Part shown: positions 37,660-49,458 of the stretch, in pieces | How positions within the stretch are numbered: the stretch's first letter is position 1 | How the letters are laid out: the number at the start of each line of letters is the position of its first letter | Assembly: GCF_022398325.1 (NCBI RefSeq) | Contig: NZ_JAKEVD010000019.1 | Span: 5,488-69,487 of the forward strand | Origin: Shewanella sp. Isolate13 | Lineage (GTDB): Bacteria; Pseudomonadota; Gammaproteobacteria; Enterobacterales; Shewanellaceae | Direction: 5' to 3' | Length of the DNA stretch: 64,000 nt | Program-made: the position numbers and the translations under genes | Notes under the pieces: generated by a model | Seen by the model: the letters and a program-made list of their open reading frames with translations, nothing else | The model's database searches: none | Told to the model about the DNA's origin: nothing

Positions 37660-38532
37660 ATGCAAGCAGACAGCAAACCCCAACTATTATCAATATTAAC
37701 GAAAGTGACCATCATAGGTAACGCGAATGGAGAATGGCAAGTTCCAACGGACGGCGCCACCTTCATTTTTAACGGCACAAAATCTCCCAACCAACCGAAC
37801 TCAAAAAACAGTGCACTCATCAACATAAGTAATGGCCCATTTGCAGGCTCAAACTGTCCTTTTGTTGTGTCAGGGCCATTTGCTAAAAATGAACTAGAGT
37901 CATTAACCCTGCAACTTATTGAGGTAGCAGAGTCATTAGAAAAACAGCTTCATTGTTGGCCTTCTACAGGCTTGGTAACCACAGTATTGATGGCAAGACT
38001 TGCGGCCCAATTAGATGTAAAACGTATGTCACTATTGCCAAGCCTTAAGCGTGATCTCACCATGGCGAGTGATGCGCACTTACCTTGCATAGTGCACAAT
38101 TGGCTTGGTGAACGTCGAATTGCATTAGATTTAGAAGCTAACCTTAACTGGCCAGAATTATATTTAGATCCGCCTTCATCAGACACAGGTATAGATCCCC
38201 ATACCACATCTAATACGGCAGACTTGCTCCCCCATTGCCCTTTTGAATCGCTTGCTAAATTACGTCAGCAAACTTTAGATAAAACAGCTTCACCGCAGGA
38301 GATGTTGGCGATCCTAATTTATCTAGCAACAAGCCCCATTGAAAGCTGGTTACAGCATTCTAGTCAGCAAAAGTTATTAGCTAGCGAGCAGATATTTTTT
38401 AATCAAACACCTGATAAGAATTCAGGTTTCTGGTATTTAAATAATAATCACGCCTCTCAATATTTAGATGGCATTCGATATCGACTAGCGTATTGTCAAC
38501 AAATGAGCCCCGCAAAGCAAAACCGGTTTTAA
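37660..38532 (+). CDS. Uncharacterised cytosolic protein, possibly glycosyltransferase-29-like
   Basis: A 290-residue protein I do not recognise. A central block reads P-S-T-G-L-V-T-T-V-L-M-A-R-L-A, then V-K-R-M-S-L-L-P-S-L, and later L-P-C-I-V-H-N-W-L-G-E-R. The first part faintly recalls the S/T-G-hydrophobic segment of sialyltransferase-like (GT29) proteins, but I would not name a function. The ATG at 37660 has AAAGG upstream and is preferred to the frame start at 37594. A good TATAAT lies at 37621-37626. No signal peptide or membrane helix. Confidence 0.65.
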   Translation: MQADSKPQLLSILTKVTIIGNANGEWQVPTDGATFIFNGTKSPNQPNSKNSALINISNGPFAGSNCPFVVSGPFAKNELESLTLQLIEVAESLEKQLHCWPSTGLVTTVLMARLAAQLDVKRMSLLPSLKRDLTMASDAHLPCIVHNWLGERRIALDLEANLNWPELYLDPPSSDTGIDPHTTSNTADLLPHCPFESLAKLRQQTLDKTASPQEMLAILIYLATSPIESWLQHSSQQKLLASEQIFFNQTPDKNSGFWYLNNNHASQYLDGIRYRLAYCQQMSPAKQNRF

Positions 38533-38601
38533 CAACACACGTTAGACCCGCTATTTCTCTGCCAAACAGGCCAGCCGGCTATACCCTAAGCGATATAAAG
38601 C

Positions 38602-38631
38602 AAAAAAGACCAGCAGCGAATGCTACTGGTC
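38602..38631 (-). terminator. Intrinsic terminator after the BOF-domain gene
   Basis: On the minus strand GACCAGTAGC-ATTC-GCTGCTGGTC (one G-T pair) is followed by TTTTTT. Confidence 0.83.
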
Positions 38632-38671
38632 TAGTCGCGTCTATACGCGTTAGCTCAGGACAGATATAACG

Positions 38672-39034
38672 CTATTTCGCCAATCGCACCGTATCAACAT
38701 CGATAGTTGTGTATGACCAGCCGCTATCGACTTCACCCTGAATAACTATTTTGGTTTCAGGTGTTGCCTCTACGCCATTCCAATCGCGATCGTCAATCTC
38801 AATAATAATCTCACCGGTATCATCTCTGAATTTATATTCTTCGTCGCCTAAGCTCGCATCAATGTAACCGGTTAGCATAACTTGCGTGTCATCTTTCGCT
38901 TCTAAAGCCACAGCAACCGTCTGAACCTTTACGTTACTAGGGCCTATAAATCCGCCCTTCTTTTCAGTCGTTTGATCTGCGAATACACTAGATGATGCGA
39001 GTACCAATACACTTACTAATAAGACTTTGTTCAT
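38672..39034 (-). CDS. Periplasmic BOF-domain (YgiW/YdeI-like) protein
   Basis: A 120-residue exported protein with a signal peptide (1-19, cleaved after V-F-A) and a bacterial OB-fold (BOF) domain at about 35-118. The signature is V-x-L-x-G-Y-I-D with F-R-D-D-T-G-E-I-I-I-E-I-D. E. coli relatives YgiW and YdeI are stress-associated periplasmic proteins. A precise role is unknown. It is monocistronic, with its own terminator. Confidence 0.87.
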   Translation of the reverse strand: MNKVLLVSVLVLASSSVFADQTTEKKGGFIGPSNVKVQTVAVALEAKDDTQVMLTGYIDASLGDEEYKFRDDTGEIIIEIDDRDWNGVEATPETKIVIQGEVDSGWSYTTIDVDTVRLAK

Positions 39035-39272
39035 GCCATTATTTCCTTTAAAAATTCATACTGTAGTACATGCGAACTTCAATGCTCATATTTCTCTAAA
39101 TACCATAGTTGATAACTCGTGAAAAAAGCGTGAAATAACGAGAGAATTAAAAGGTAAAATTTGGTCTTAGGAGTAAAACAGCATAAGGAAGCGATACAAT
39201 CCCTTGTAACAGCCACAACAATGGTATCTATTTGCCTCTTGCTCTCCATGCTGCACCTTTAAGCAACAATAA

Positions 39273-39305
39273 AAAGACCTGCTAAAGCATGAAGCAGAAG
39301 CAGGT
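39273..39305 (-). terminator. Probable terminator after fadH
   Basis: On the minus strand ACCTGCT...AGCAGGT closes a stem with a long AT/GC loop, followed by CTTTTTATTG, about 25 bases past the fadH stop. Confidence 0.6.
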
Positions 39306-39327
39306 TTTATTTGGAAGCTACAACAGA

Positions 39328-41343
<2,016 letters not shown>

Positions 41344-41498
41344 TCAAACATCCTTTTTAAACAAGTGATTTAATCCAGCATACCCTGAGTAAACAATAAG
41401 CTCAATAAGCGGATGAATAGATTCCTTTACAATTGAGTTTTCCTTTCGGGCAAGATTTCAGTTAGCATTATATCAACTACGCTATATAGGAGTGGCTG

Positions 41499-43340
41499 AT
41501 GCCCACTAAACCCTCAATATTTAAAAGGATGTTCCTACTTACATGGAATACAGTCAATGGATTAAGGAAGCTTTTTCTTAATCTTATTTTCTTCGGGCTT
41601 ATTGCCATTATTATCGTTAGCCTAACCGCAGATGATGGTGTAGAAGTCGAAGATGGTGCTGCGCTGGTACTGAACCTTTCAGGGGTTATTGTTGATCAGA
41701 AACGTCAAGTCGACCCAATTGAAGCTGCGATGAAAAGTGGTTCAGAGGCCGATGGAACTGGCGAGATATTACTTTCAGACGTGCTATTAGTGATTAACAA
41801 TGCCGCCGCAGACAAGCGGATCAATCAGATGGTATTAGATCTTGGCATGTTAAGAGGCACAGGGATCAGCAAGCTACAATCTATTGGCAATGCTATTGAG
41901 TCTTTTAAAGCTACAGGCAAGAGCGTTGTTGCCAATGCTAACTGGTATGGGCAAAACCAATACTTTCTCGCCAGCTTTGCCGACAAGATTTACTTAAATC
42001 CGCAAGGTAGTGTCGAGATTGAAGGCCTAGGTCGCTATCGCCTCTATTTTAAATCTGCATTAGAGAAACTTCAGATTAATGCTCACGTCTTTAGAGTGGG
42101 CACATTCAAATCTGCGGTTGAGCCTTTTATCCGTGATGATATGTCTGACGCAGCGAAAGAAGCTAATTTAGTCCTATTAAACGATCTATGGCAAAGCTAC
42201 GCCGACACCGTCGCCGCAAATCGCGGTATCGGCAGTGACAGCTTATCGCTAAGTGCAGATGACTATCTGGCTCAGCTCGATAAAGCCGATGGCAAGTCTT
42301 CAGAAATGGCTCTTAATATGAAATGGGTCGATGGCCTTAAATCTGCTGAAGAGTTTAGATTATCTATGGTTGATGCCGTCGGTAAGTCTGCCGATGGAGA
42401 ATCCTATAAGCATATCGACTTCTATGATTATCTATCTGTAGCTAAGACCTACCCAGCTTTATTACTCAATGACAAAGTCGGAATCGTTGTAGCCAAAGGA
42501 AACATCCTCAATGGTTCGCAACCGGCTGGGCAAATTGGCGGCGAGAGTACCTCGGAGCTACTGAGAAAAGCGCGTTTCGATGATTCAGTTAAAGCAGTTG
42601 TACTTCGTGTCGACAGCCCTGGTGGCAGTGCCTTTGCCTCCGAGCAGATCAGGCAAGAAGTGCTTGCATTAAAAGCAGCGAACAAACCTGTGATCGTCAG
42701 TATGGGGAGCTACGCCGCATCGGGTGGTTATTGGATCTCCGCCAGCGCCGATTATATCTACGCAACGCCTACGACCCTTACAGGGTCTATTGGGATCTTC
42801 GGTATGGTCACCACTTTTGAAGACTCACTAGCGAGCATTGGAGTTCACACCGACGGCGTGGGCACCTCTGATTGGGCAGGTTTCTCGGTGACTAAAGGCC
42901 TAACACCTCAAATTAAGGCAATAATCCAGCGTCATATCGAACGTGGTTACCTCGACTTCATCTCGCTTGTAGCAAAAGAGCGTGATATGAGTCTTGAGCA
43001 GGTTGATAACATCGCCCAAGGTCGCGTCTGGACCGGCCGAAAGGCACTGGAACTTGGTCTAGTCGATGATTTAGGTGAACTTGAAGATGCGGTGACTAAA
43101 GCCGCTGAAATGGCGTCACTCGATACCTTCGATACTGAGGTCATAGAGAGAGAGTTATCGCCTCAAGAGCAATTCATCCAAGAGATGTTTGCTTCTGCGT
43201 CAAGCTACCTGCCCCAGAGCATGACTCAATCAAGCGTACTTGAAAGTCTGCTGTCAAAGTGGTCAGGTGTGATTGAAGAATTTAAAGCGTTCGACGATCC
43301 AAATGGCGTTTATCTGTATTGCGATACCTGTAATTACTAA
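41499..43340 (+). CDS. sppA: Signal peptide peptidase SppA, 67K type (protease IV)
   Basis: An inner-membrane serine protease that clears cleaved signal peptides from the membrane. It has 613 residues, double-domain (long) form as in E. coli (618). The N-terminal anchor helix is at about 24-46. The catalytic pair is Lys204 in F-K-S-A-V-E-P-F and Ser408 in Y-A-A-S-G-G-Y-W, spaced as K209/S409 in E. coli. It is followed by a terminator, then ansA, as in enterobacteria. Confidence 0.96.
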   Translation: MPTKPSIFKRMFLLTWNTVNGLRKLFLNLIFFGLIAIIIVSLTADDGVEVEDGAALVLNLSGVIVDQKRQVDPIEAAMKSGSEADGTGEILLSDVLLVINNAAADKRINQMVLDLGMLRGTGISKLQSIGNAIESFKATGKSVVANANWYGQNQYFLASFADKIYLNPQGSVEIEGLGRYRLYFKSALEKLQINAHVFRVGTFKSAVEPFIRDDMSDAAKEANLVLLNDLWQSYADTVAANRGIGSDSLSLSADDYLAQLDKADGKSSEMALNMKWVDGLKSAEEFRLSMVDAVGKSADGESYKHIDFYDYLSVAKTYPALLLNDKVGIVVAKGNILNGSQPAGQIGGESTSELLRKARFDDSVKAVVLRVDSPGGSAFASEQIRQEVLALKAANKPVIVSMGSYAASGGYWISASADYIYATPTTLTGSIGIFGMVTTFEDSLASIGVHTDGVGTSDWAGFSVTKGLTPQIKAIIQRHIERGYLDFISLVAKERDMSLEQVDNIAQGRVWTGRKALELGLVDDLGELEDAVTKAAEMASLDTFDTEVIERELSPQEQFIQEMFASASSYLPQSMTQSSVLESLLSKWSGVIEEFKAFDDPNGVYLYCDTCNY

Positions 43341-43371
43341 TCGTCAATTGAAGCAACAGCTAGCAGAATAA

Positions 43372-43398
43372 TAAAGCCCAGCACACGCTGGGCTTTTT
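43372..43398 (+). terminator. Intrinsic terminator after sppA
   Basis: AAAGCCCAGC-ACAC-GCTGGGCTTTTTT, a 10-bp stem with T6, 33 bases after the stop codon. Confidence 0.92.
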
Positions 43399-43650
43399 TA
43401 TACGCAAAACAAACGACATACTTAAGCTAAAGATTATATTCATACTAAACATTCCTTTTGTATCAACTCAGCTACATATGGTTGCAAATCCTTAATCTAA
43501 GCTTTATAGGATTTAACCTACTCGTTTGATGAAACAGTATTTTAGTGCGTCTTATATAGGATAATTGCGTCTTATTGCCTGCATCTATCACCACTTTAGG
43601 TATATAATCCCTGCATCGTGATTTAATCTAAAACTAAAAAACAAAATCAA
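43399..43650. other. Upstream region of ansA
   Basis: About 250 AT-rich bases without a coding frame. I see no clear operator. The ansA ribosome site is weak (AAAACAAAATCAA before ATG). Confidence 0.3.
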
Positions 43651-44667
43651 ATGACTAAACGATCTATCTATGTAGCCTACACTGGTGGCACCATTGGTAT
43701 GCAAAAGACCGAACACGGCTTTGCCCCAGTTGCCGACTTCCTTACCGGCTGCGTTAAAGCAATGCCCGAGTTTTACCACGACGAAATGCCAGATTTTGTG
43801 ATTAGTGAATATACTCCGCTGATTGACTCGTCGAATATGAAACCGACCCATTGGCAAATGATCGCTGACGACATTAAAGCTAACTACGATAAGTATGACG
43901 GCTTTGTGATCCTCCATGGTACCGACACCATGGCGTTTACCGCATCAGCCCTCTCCTTCATGCTACAAGGCCTGCAAAAGCCCGTTATCGTTACCGGTTC
44001 TCAAATCCCTCTCGCTCAGCTTAGATCTGATGGCCAAACAAACCTACTTAACGCTTTATATATTGCTGCTAACTACCCAGTAGCCGAGGTTTGCTTGTTC
44101 TTCAATAACAAACTCTTTCGAGGTAACCGAACCACCAAGGCTCATGCCGATGGTTTCAATGCCTTTGCATCGCCCAATTTTCCACTACTGTTAGAAGCGG
44201 GAATTAAGATCCGTTGGCATGCAGGTCAACGAGCAAAAATTGATCCTAATTTGCCTCTCAAAGTGGCTAAAATCAGTCCACAGCCAATTGGTGTGGTAAC
44301 GCTTTACCCCGGAATCAACACCGAGATCTTTGCGAACGTACTGCAGCAACCAGTCAAAGCACTAATCTTATTAACTTTTGGTGTTGGCAACGCTCCACAA
44401 ACCCCCGAATTGCTCAAAACCTTAAAAGATGCACACGAACGGGGCATCGTACTCGTTAACCTAACACAGTGCATGCAAGGTAGAGTCAATATGGACGGCT
44501 ATGCAACGGGTAACGCGCTTGCCGAGGCTGGTGTCATAAGTGGCTATGACATGACGACAGAAGCAGCCTTGACTAAACTGCACTACTTATTGTCTACCGA
44601 CATGAGTCCAGATGAAATTCGAGCAGCAATGAAAAAATCTATCGCTGGCGAGTTAACAACAGATTAA
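43651..44667 (+). CDS. ansA: L-asparaginase I, cytosolic type
   Basis: Hydrolyses asparagine to aspartate and ammonia. It has 338 residues, exactly E. coli AnsA length. There is no signal peptide, which separates it from the periplasmic type II enzyme. The two catalytic threonine motifs are present: Y-T-G-G-T-I-G-M near 10-17 and H-G-T-D-T-M-A-F-T-A near 91-100. The allosteric and dimer regions at the C terminus are complete. Confidence 0.96.
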   Translation: MTKRSIYVAYTGGTIGMQKTEHGFAPVADFLTGCVKAMPEFYHDEMPDFVISEYTPLIDSSNMKPTHWQMIADDIKANYDKYDGFVILHGTDTMAFTASALSFMLQGLQKPVIVTGSQIPLAQLRSDGQTNLLNALYIAANYPVAEVCLFFNNKLFRGNRTTKAHADGFNAFASPNFPLLLEAGIKIRWHAGQRAKIDPNLPLKVAKISPQPIGVVTLYPGINTEIFANVLQQPVKALILLTFGVGNAPQTPELLKTLKDAHERGIVLVNLTQCMQGRVNMDGYATGNALAEAGVISGYDMTTEAALTKLHYLLSTDMSPDEIRAAMKKSIAGELTTD

Positions 44668-44681
44668 TCAACACAAAAACA

Positions 44682-44716
44682 AAAAGCCCGAAACGTTAAT
44701 CGCTTCGGGCTTTTTT
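44682..44716. terminator. Bidirectional terminator ansA / yeaC
   Basis: AAAAAGCCCGAA / TTCGGGCTTTTTT, a 12-bp stem between convergent genes. Confidence 0.9.
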
Positions 44717-44745
44717 ATTCATCTCACGAACCTTATTATCAGGAG

Positions 44746-45027
44746 TTAAAGCTCTTCTTGCTTAAACTCTGCAATAGATTCGCCTCTAAACTGCCTTTTA
44801 AGTTCAGACTTTGATAATTCATTGACCTGACCTTCACTGTTTATTGTGAAGTGATCGGTTTGCTTTAGTCTTCTAGCTTGATAAAGCATAACAACCTGTT
44901 GAGTCGATGCACGTTGCTCAGGCGTTAACACGGTACCATCTTCCCACTTACCCAGTTCAACAGCGCTCAGTAGACGCTGATAAACTTCATCGGGCATTTC
45001 GTCGATAACTTTGTTTATATCGGTCAT
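44746..45027 (-). CDS. yeaC: DUF1315 family protein YeaC
   Basis: A 93-residue protein clearly homologous to E. coli YeaC (E-V-Y-Q-R-L-x-x-A-V-E-L-G-K-W, L-x-Q-A-R). No function is established. Its start overlaps the stop of the upstream zinc-ribbon gene by 4 bases, giving translational coupling. It keeps the enterobacterial neighbourhood near ansA and sppA. Confidence 0.92.
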   Translation of the reverse strand: MTDINKVIDEMPDEVYQRLLSAVELGKWEDGTVLTPEQRASTQQVVMLYQARRLKQTDHFTINSEGQVNELSKSELKRQFRGESIAEFKQEEL

Positions 45028-45341
45028 ACTTTTTTCCGTTTATGCAGAACTATCTGAATTCGAGTAATTAGGTAGCCAACAAAGCCAAGTGAAAATGCAC
45101 CAACAGCTATATTTGCTCTCAGGCCTTCAGCGGGCTCGCCTCCCCAAAACCAAATCACTACACCAGCGATAAACAGCGTCAGCGCTAAAAAGCTCTGATT
45201 CATTAACTGATTCGAACGCTTGATATGGCTAATGACTCTTAGGCTCTCATTATCAGACGAGATCTTCGCCTTACAATATGAACACTCCTTCGCCATACTC
45301 GAAATGCGTTTATTACAGCTAGGACAATTAACTAATGCCAT
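45024..45341 (-). CDS. Zinc-ribbon membrane protein, unknown function
   Basis: A 105-residue protein with an N-terminal zinc ribbon C-P-S-C (about 6-9) and C-S-Y-C (about 20-23), followed by two membrane helices (about 47-66 and 76-95) and a basic end. No role is known. It is coupled by overlap to yeaC. Confidence 0.8.
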   Translation of the reverse strand: MALVNCPSCNKRISSMAKECSYCKAKISSDNESLRVISHIKRSNQLMNQSFLALTLFIAGVVIWFWGGEPAEGLRANIAVGAFSLGFVGYLITRIQIVLHKRKKV

Positions 45342-45383
45342 TGGCTACCTCTTAGTTTATGCCTTAAGTTGCACAATAATGTC

Positions 45384-46511
45384 TTACTTAAGTTTATCAA
45401 CCACTGCGTTCATTGCAATTAATGACGCTTCGCCAAGATAAATACAGCGCTCTGGTGACCAACCCGCCATTAAGTCAGGCATATTCGCGTTATCTTTAAA
45501 TGGCATCTCTAGGGTGTTTGATAGGCAACCAAAAGTATGTGCAACCCAATTTGAAGCAACGGTTAAGTTAGCTTGGCCAGGTTGATCTTTATCGTAACCA
45601 AATTTATCTTGGAAATCAGGACTCGCCATCAATAGTGCATCGACAAAGGCTTGCTGGCGCTCAGCATCTTTCTTGGTAAAGGCTGGTACGCCTTCACACC
45701 CAGCGAGGAACACGTATGGCAAACCTTCATCACCATGTACGTCATAGAAAAGGTCCACGCCGGTCTCTTTCATCTTATTAACCACATAAAGCACTTCAGG
45801 GCTCTTCTCTAGCGAAGGCGTGCTCCATTCGCGGTTAAGGTTGGTTCCAACGGCATTGGTGCGCAGGTGACCACGGGCACTTCCATCTGGGTTCATGTTC
45901 GGCACAATGTAGAAGTTAGCTTTGTCTAACAGCGCCTTAGCCGTAGGACAGTCACTATCGAGTAGATTGTTCATCAAGCCTTCAACCAACCATTCCGCCA
46001 TGGTTTCGCCTGGATGCTGACGTGCGGTGATCCAGATCTTGGCTTTCTCTTCGTCGCCGTCACCAATCTTAACCAAGGTCATATCGCGGCCATCTAGCGT
46101 TAGACCTAGGTGCTCAAGGCTAACTTGTGGATGCACTTGAACAGCGGCGAGCAGATCCTGATGACGCTCGTAGCTGTAAGGCGCAAAATAGGCAATCTGA
46201 ATGGCATCACAATCGAGATCAACATGAATCGTTAATTTGCCATCTTTATATTCCGTTGGCAGTCTAAACCAATTTTGTCTGTCGTAAGTCGCTACCGCTT
46301 GGTAATCTTCCCAACCTTTAGTGTAAGAAGCCTTATCTGCATTAACGATGTTAAGTGTGTACTGGTTACCCACCACACCTTCTAGTTTAAAGTTAAACCA
46401 CTGAAAAAATTCTCCGCCTTCATCGGGACGGATCGCTAACTGCACGTCATCTTTATTATCTAAATTGATAACTTCAATGTTGCCACTATCAAAATTCGCG
46501 GTAATACGCAT
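45384..46511 (-). CDS. M14-family zinc carboxypeptidase (cytosolic carboxypeptidase-like)
   Basis: A metallocarboxypeptidase of 375 residues resembling the M14B/D cytosolic carboxypeptidase group. An N-terminal beta-sandwich (about 1-120) precedes the peptidase. Zinc motif H-P-G-E is in R-Q-H-P-G-E-T, the substrate-binding N-P-D-G lies in P-N-M-N-P-D-G-S-A-R-G, and the third ligand is in Y-D-V-H-G-D-E. Absence of a signal peptide supports cytosolic action. Eukaryotic relatives remove glutamates from tubulin. The bacterial substrate is unknown. Confidence 0.87.
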   Translation of the reverse strand: MRITANFDSGNIEVINLDNKDDVQLAIRPDEGGEFFQWFNFKLEGVVGNQYTLNIVNADKASYTKGWEDYQAVATYDRQNWFRLPTEYKDGKLTIHVDLDCDAIQIAYFAPYSYERHQDLLAAVQVHPQVSLEHLGLTLDGRDMTLVKIGDGDEEKAKIWITARQHPGETMAEWLVEGLMNNLLDSDCPTAKALLDKANFYIVPNMNPDGSARGHLRTNAVGTNLNREWSTPSLEKSPEVLYVVNKMKETGVDLFYDVHGDEGLPYVFLAGCEGVPAFTKKDAERQQAFVDALLMASPDFQDKFGYDKDQPGQANLTVASNWVAHTFGCLSNTLEMPFKDNANMPDLMAGWSPERCIYLGEASLIAMNAVVDKLK

Positions 46512-46784
46512 AACACTTCCTTTTACTTTTGCTTATACGATTTGACTCTTACAGTTTGCAGCAGCAAACAAGCCAACTGTCGATCTTTGCGCTATAGAAT
46601 AAACCAAAATGTGATAAGGAGCAGCCTAAACCCAACAAAAACCGCCAAATATCACAAGCATGCTCACTTAGAAGCAGCCTAAAGCCGAATACAGAGCTTT
46701 ACCCCTCCCGTTAAATTCCCTACAATCGCTGCAATTGTTAAAACAAGAGAGAAACGATTCCTCTTGCAGTACCGCATTCGTTAA

Positions 46785-47753
<969 letters not shown>

Positions 47754-47779
47754 AGAAGACTTCTTAAACCGAATATTAT

Positions 47780-47806
47780 TAAGCAGGCGTCAAGCCTGCT
47801 TTTTTG
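47780..47806 (+). terminator. Intrinsic terminator after trxB
   Basis: AAGCAGGC-GTCAA-GCCTGCTTTTTT, 27 bases past the stop codon. Confidence 0.9.
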
Positions 47807-48204
47807 TGCCTGTACGTTTAATGCCTATCTGTATGAGAAAATGATCTACACAGAGCGGTTTTGACAAACTGGCTCACGCGAATAGCCGAAAGAATGACGC
47901 TGCGCTTCACTCGTTACGAGCCACACGCTCTTGTGCATTCCCACATACATAAAACATTTATTCCTTTCCTTGGAAGTCAGATAGATTAGGCAGCAGAACA
48001 AGGAAAAATGAAGGCAAAATAATGCAACTGCGGTTATCGAGAGTAACGCTGTCGCAGTTACCAAGGGGAAATTAATGACCTTGCCTCTGCAGCACTAAAA
48101 TCTTGCAGAGCAAGCAAGTCTTTATACAGATTGGTATAAGAAGCTAGACTACAAATCTCCCAGTAAAGAATCTATCTACAATGTTGATGCTTTTGGGGAA
48201 ATAT
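47807..48204. other. Non-coding stretch between trxB and rplT terminators
   Basis: Nearly 400 bases without a credible gene. A 72-codon minus-strand frame at 47846-48064 has no domain and looks accidental. The segment around 47865-47945 has the look of an interspersed intergenic repeat, which I cannot verify without the rest of the genome. Confidence 0.4.
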
Positions 48205-48232
48205 AAAAAAAGGGAGCCCTAGGGCTCCCTTT
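48205..48232 (-). terminator. Intrinsic terminator ending the thrS-infC-rpmI-rplT operon
   Basis: On the minus strand AGGGAGCCCT / AGGGCTCCCT is a self-complementary stem followed by TTTTTT, 21 bases after the rplT stop. Unlike E. coli, pheS-pheT do not follow. Confidence 0.9.
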
Positions 48233-48252
48233 CTAAAAAGATTCTAAACTAA

Positions 48253-48612
48253 TTACTTAGCTAAAGCGTCTTTTGCTTTTTCTACTAAAGTTGCGAATAC
48301 AACTTTATCGAAAACAGCGATGTCAGCTAGGATCTTACGGTCGATTTCGATTGATGCTTTTTTCAAACCATTAATGAAACGGCTGTAAGATAGGCCATTT
48401 TGACGAGATGCCGCGTTGATACGTGCAATCCATAGTTGACGGAATTGACGTTTCTTTTGACGACGGTCACGGTAAGCATATTGACCAGCTTTAGTTACTG
48501 CTTGAACAGCAACGCGGTAAGTACGGCTACGAGCGCCATAATAACCTTTAGCTAATTTAAGTACTTTCTTGTGACGAGCACGAGCGGTTACACCACGCTT
48601 AACTCTAGGCAT
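48253..48612 (-). CDS. rplT: 50S ribosomal protein L20
   Basis: An early-assembly 23S rRNA-binding protein. It has 119 residues, very basic ([15 protein letters not shown]), with the globular C-terminal half. In E. coli it also represses the rpmI-rplT message. It follows rpmI by 18 bases. Confidence 0.98.
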   Translation of the reverse strand: MPRVKRGVTARARHKKVLKLAKGYYGARSRTYRVAVQAVTKAGQYAYRDRRQKKRQFRQLWIARINAASRQNGLSYSRFINGLKKASIEIDRKILADIAVFDKVVFATLVEKAKDALAK

Positions 48613-48630
48613 TGTTCTTTACTCCTCTAA

Positions 48631-48825
48631 TTAAGCGTATGGTAGTTGACGTGCAATTGCTGGCACATCAGACTTAGCTACTAAACATTTAGCACGTAAG
48701 TGACGTTTACGCTTAGTGCTCTTCTTGGTCAAAATGTGACGTAAATGGGCTTGCTTGCGCTTGAAACCATTAGCGGTTTTCTTAAAACGCTTTTGTACAC
48801 CCTTGTCTGTTTTCATTTTAGGCAT
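48631..48825 (-). CDS. rpmI: 50S ribosomal protein L35
   Basis: A 64-residue basic protein, [10 protein letters not shown]. The start at 48825 is the family start. The frame to 48849 is leader. It sits between infC and rplT. Confidence 0.97.
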   Translation of the reverse strand: MPKMKTDKGVQKRFKKTANGFKRKQAHLRHILTKKSTKRKRHLRAKCLVAKSDVPAIARQLPYA

Positions 48826-48912
48826 TGCTAAAACTCCGCATTGGGACAATTAATAAAACGCAAGGCGAGCAGGAAACCTTAACAGGCCCCTGCTACTTTT
48901 ATGGTTGCCTTA

Positions 48913-49455
48913 CTATTTCTTTTTCGGCGCTAGAACCATAACAGCTTGGCGACCTTCCATTTTAGGGAAAGACTCCACGACTGCAATTGCTTCCAAATCA
49001 GTCTTGATACGGTTCAAAAGATCCATACCTAAACTTTGGTGAGCCATCTCGCGACCACGGAAACGCAGCGTTACTTTCGCTTTGTCGCCGTCTTCTAGAA
49101 AACGAGTCAGGTTGCGTAGTTTTACCTGATAATCGTTTTCGTCTGTACCGGGACGGAATTTAATTTCCTTCACCTGTACAATTTTCTGCTTCTTCTTTTG
49201 TTCTTTTTGAGCTTTGGCTTTGTCAAAAAGGAACTTACCGTAGTCCATAACACGACAAACTGGCGGCTCAGCATTAGGACTGATTTCTACAAGATCTACG
49301 CCAGCTTCGTCAGCGATCTCTTGAGCTTCTCTAATGCTCATGATTCCCAATTGCTCACCGTCAAGACCGTTTAGACGGACTTCTGGCACACCAATGATGA
49401 GTTCGTTAATTCTGTTCGGGGCCGCCTGGCGCCCTGCTGTTTTCTTGATCTTTAT
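48913..49455 (-). CDS. infC: Translation initiation factor IF-3 (non-AUG start)
   Basis: IF-3 splits ribosomes and rejects wrong start codons. From the GTG at 49389 the protein would be only 158 residues and lack part of the N domain. Reading further upstream gives [16 protein letters not shown], aligning with the E. coli IF-3 start. The only in-frame candidate near the ribosome site (GGAGG, eight bases away) is ATA at 49453-49455. Three bases before it lies the thrS stop TAG, in the same frame. With ATA the length is 180, as in E. coli. ATC at 49447-49449 is a less likely alternative. E. coli infC uses AUU for autoregulation. Confidence 0.88.
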   Translation of the reverse strand: MKIKKTAGRQAAPNRINELIIGVPEVRLNGLDGEQLGIMSIREAQEIADEAGVDLVEISPNAEPPVCRVMDYGKFLFDKAKAQKEQKKKQKIVQVKEIKFRPGTDENDYQVKLRNLTRFLEDGDKAKVTLRFRGREMAHQSLGMDLLNRIKTDLEAIAVVESFPKMEGRQAVMVLAPKKK

Positions 49456-49458
49456 GAC

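Noticed and set aside
47846-48064. 72-codon minus-strand frame after trxB
   Set aside because: Hydrophobic start but no family, no ribosome site, in a gap that looks like intergenic repeat DNA.
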